Shown here: piece by piece, positions 30,050-32,491 of the stretch
Layout of the letters: the number at the start of each line of letters is the position of its first letter
Numbering within the stretch: position 1 is the stretch's first letter
NCBI GenBank assembly: GCA_009602735.1
Contig: WELA01002181.1
Coordinates: 156,708 to 189,198 of the forward strand
Direction of reading: 5' to 3'
Length of the DNA: 32,491 nt
From: Mesotaenium endlicherianum
Lineage: Eukaryota > Streptophyta > Zygnematophyceae > Zygnematales > Mesotaeniaceae
The notes under the pieces: model-generated
Told to the model about the DNA's origin: nothing
Databases searched by the model: none
The model's input: the letters and a program-made list of their open reading frames with translations, nothing else
Position numbers and translations under genes: made by a program

Positions 30050-30063
30050 GCCAGGAGCCTACC
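30028..30063 (+). promoter_or_regulatory. -1 frameshift signal between gag and pol of D
   Basis: Gag codons TCA-AAA-AAC give A AAA AAC (30028-30034), one of the strongest known slippery heptamers. Ten bases later a 7-bp perfect stem forms, GGTAGGC (30045-30051) with GCCTACC (30057-30063), loop 5 nt. The gag stop TAG is inside the stem. The -1 frame continues into pol from 30034. Confidence 0.75.
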
Positions 30064-32491
30064 ACCCCAAGACCCACTTCACGAGAAGGCAACACGCCAA
30101 GTGAGGTGGAGACCCCCGTTGAAGACGACGTTCCAGCCCCAATGAGTTTGAGAGGTTACCTTGGAGGAGAGAAGGTCCACATCTTGGTGGATAGCGGAGC
30201 TCAAGGCAACTTCATTGCTGCAGATTTTGCCACCAAGCACGGTATTACTATGCGAACTCTTGACCACGACGAGGAGATTATGATGCCCGATGGATTCTCC
30301 TATACTACCCCTTCCAAGAAGACGTACCCCTTGGCACTCTCTATCAAGTCCTTCAAGGATAGAGTAGTGTTCTCCCCCATGCAATTGGGCAAGTACGACG
30401 TCATCCTAGGGACGCCTTGGTTGACCAAGCACAACCCCCAAGTTGATTGGAGGACCGGTACTATCAAGATCAAGAATGACATCACTTCAAGAATCTGTAT
30501 TTTGCGCGCAATCCAGAATATCCAGACCCAAGACATCCAGAAGCCGGCACACGAGATACTATTGTCCGCCCTCCAACTCAAGAGACTTGTGAGGAAGGGA
30601 CACGAGCTTCTTTTGGCCTTGATCACGCCAAAAGACATCAAGAAAGACATCGAGAGTCAAGAAGGCAGCCCCGTTCCCAAGGAGATACAAGAAGTCTTAG
30701 AGGACTACAAAGAAGTGTTCTCCCCGGAATTGCCCAAGGGCCTACCCCCCAAAAGATTCGTAGACCACAAGATAGAGTTGGAGCCCGGAAGCAAGCCCAT
30801 CTCTCGGCCTACGTTCAAAATGTCATACACGGAGCTAGACGAAGTCAAGAAGCAAATCAAGGAGCTACTGGAGCATGGCTTCATTCGACCTAGCAAGTCG
30901 CCATTTGGAGCCCCGGTGCTATTTGTCAAGAAGAAAGATGGTACCTTGAGGATGTGTGTGGACTATCGCGCCCTCAACAAGATCACCATCAAGAATCGAT
31001 ACCCGCTGCCGCGCATGGATGAGCTCATGGACCGGCTGGTTGGAGCCAAGTACTTCACGAAGATTGACTTACGGAGCGGCTACCACCAGATTCGCATCGC
31101 AGAACCGGACATAGAGAAGACGGCATTCAGGACAAGATATGGACATTTTGAGTTCATGGTCCTGCCATTTGGACTCACCAACGCGCCAGCAACTTTCATG
31201 ACTATGATGAACACCATATTTCAGCCCATGTTGGACAGATTTGTGGTGGTATTCATCGATGACATCCTTATCTACAGCAAGACCCTTGAAGAGCATGCGA
31301 GACACTTGAAAGAAGTCCTTGAAGTATTGAAGCAAAACAAGCTGTTTGCGAAGGAGTCAAAATGCGAGTTTGCCAAACAAGAAGTGGAGTTCCTAGGTCT
31401 CCACGTGACTGCTGATGCCATCAAGATAGACCCCAAGAAGACCACGGTGGTGGAGGAATGGCCAACTCCCACGACCAAGAAAGAACTCCAGTCATTCTTG
31501 GGATTTGCCAATTGGTACAGAAAATTCATCCAAGGCTTCTCGCACATAGCAGCCCCCCTGACAGATCTACTTAAGAAGGACAGGCTATATACATGNAGAC
31601 CGAGAAAGAGGAAGAGGCATGTCAAGAGTTAAAGCGAAGATTGACCACATCCCCGGTGCTCACACTCCCAAGTCCAAACCCAGATTGGCCCTTCCACGTC
31701 ATCACCGATGCATCTTCCTATGCAATAGGAGCAATCCTGCTTCAAGACCAAGGCAAGGGACTGCAGCCCATCGCCTACGAGTCAAGGAAGCTAAATCCAG
31801 CCGAGCAAAATTATACAACCACGGAGCGAGAGGCATTGGCGATTGTACATGCCTTGAAGGTTTGGCGCTGCTACGTTGAAGGACGCAAAGTACTGGTCAC
31901 CACGGACCACGAGGCGTTAAAGCACCTCCAAACGCAGCCGTATCTCTCAAGGAGACAAGCAAGATGGAGCGGATACTTGCAACAATACAACATCACGATT
32001 CAGTACCAGCCCGGCAAGACAAACCCGGCTGACCCCCTCTCAAGACTGCAATTAAATGCAGTGATGGTATCCCTGAAGACAGATCTGGAAGCTCGATTTT
32101 CAGCCGCCTATGAAAGAGACCCTTACTACAAGAACGGAGAAGCAGCCTTGGACCCATACAAGAAGCAAGAAGGCAATTATTGGGTGAGGCAAGACACGGG
32201 CCAGAGATGTGTTCCTATTGACTTTGACCTCCAACTCTCGCTTCTACGAGAAGCACACGACAACCCTCTTGGAGGACACTTCGGAATCCTAAGGACCACG
32301 GGCGTTCTAGCCAGGACTTATTGCTGGCCAGGCATGTCTAAGCAAGTCAAGGAATATTGCAGGAGCTGTGACACATGCCAAGAATCAAGCCATCATCGCA
32401 AAAGGCGGGAGGAATCCTCCAACCACTACCAATCCCCAAAAGACAATGGACGGACATCTCAATGGACCTTATCGTGGACTTGCCCGTGACA
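30034..32491 (+). CDS. pol: Pol of retrotransposon D (partial, one N and one frameshift)
   Basis: Reads from the slippery site; first ATG in this frame is at 29971, inside gag. Protease: [13 protein letters not shown] with the DSG triad at 30190-30198. [15 protein letters not shown] motif [30 protein letters not shown], and catalytic FIDDIL with Asp codons at 31258 and 31261. The frame breaks at the N at 31596, where one more base is needed to continue, and RNase H follows: [26 protein letters not shown]. The integrase zinc domain is H-x6-H ... CRSCDTC (about 32250-32378). About 32383 a one-base loss changes frame; in the other frame the integrase core starts (SMDLIVDLP near 32460) and runs off the window. 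The N break is most likely an assembly flaw; the second break could be a real mutation. The separate family assignment rests on its different LTR and protein sequence. Confidence 0.93.

Larger units (their letters stand above)
28230..32491 (+). mobile_element. Retrotransposon D: second Ty3/gypsy family, 3' part beyond window
   Basis: LTR with perfect 7-bp terminal inverted repeats, primer site, gag with tandem repeat and zinc knuckle, and pol with protease, RT, RNase H and integrase start. Protein sequence and LTR differ from A to C, so it is a separate family. It is inserted in ORF2 of C (left flank CAGGA, 28225-28229). The end of integrase, any chromodomain and the 3' LTR lie outside the window. 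The N at 31596 and one frameshift near 32383 interrupt pol. Confidence 0.94.

Overview
The window is a nest of transposable elements from a eukaryote of the green lineage; I see no convincing host gene. All four LTR elements with a visible leader (A to D) have a primer-binding site TGGTATCGG(A/G)(G/C)C just inside the 5' LTR. This matches the 3' end of plant initiator-Met tRNA apart from one change that still pairs as a G.U wobble. The Ty3/gypsy chromovirus type and this PBS suggest a streptophyte. A charophyte such as Chara would fit the large LTR content plus a piggyBac element, but the species cannot be proven from the sequence. Two single Ns (23288, 31596) and nearby near-duplications show draft-quality joins.

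Layout. (1) 1-443: the first part of an LTR on the minus strand, cut by the window edge. (2) 444-3163: old sequence with a decayed gag-like ORF (minus strand, 830-1687) and a CGTA-rich block. (3) 3164-14101: a piggyBac-like DNA transposon bounded by TTAA and 13-bp inverted repeats. Without later insertions it is about 2.45 kb, and its transposase has lost the catalytic core. (4) 3644-12119, inside the piggyBac element: retrotransposon A, an 8.48-kb chromovirus with two LTRs, a CAAGT target duplication and three open reading frames: gag, pol (protease, RT, RNase H, integrase, chromodomain) and an extra 558-residue ORF2. (5) 14552-21522: retrotransposon B, an older decayed relative carrying a 1.09-kb foreign insertion. 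(6) 21523-28229: retrotransposon C, inserted into B's chromodomain coding region and broken by stops and frameshifts. (7) 28230-32491: retrotransposon D, a different Ty3/gypsy family inserted in C's ORF2 and running off the window.

How the parts work together. In A, Gag and Pol are linked by a textbook -1 frameshift signal: slippery TTTAAAA, a 7-nt spacer, and a perfect 10-bp stem with an 8-nt loop. D has an independent one (AAAAAAC plus a 7-bp hairpin). ORF2 of A begins two bases after a TACTAAC...CAG 3' splice site, while the LTR ends carry a consensus GGTAAGT donor, so ORF2 is probably made from a spliced subgenomic RNA. ORF2 has a charged coiled coil, an acidic run and an RS-rich tail, with no signal peptide or membrane segment, so it is not an envelope protein. 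A polypurine tract is repeated on both sides of the ORF2 module, suggesting the module was added beyond an older 3' end.
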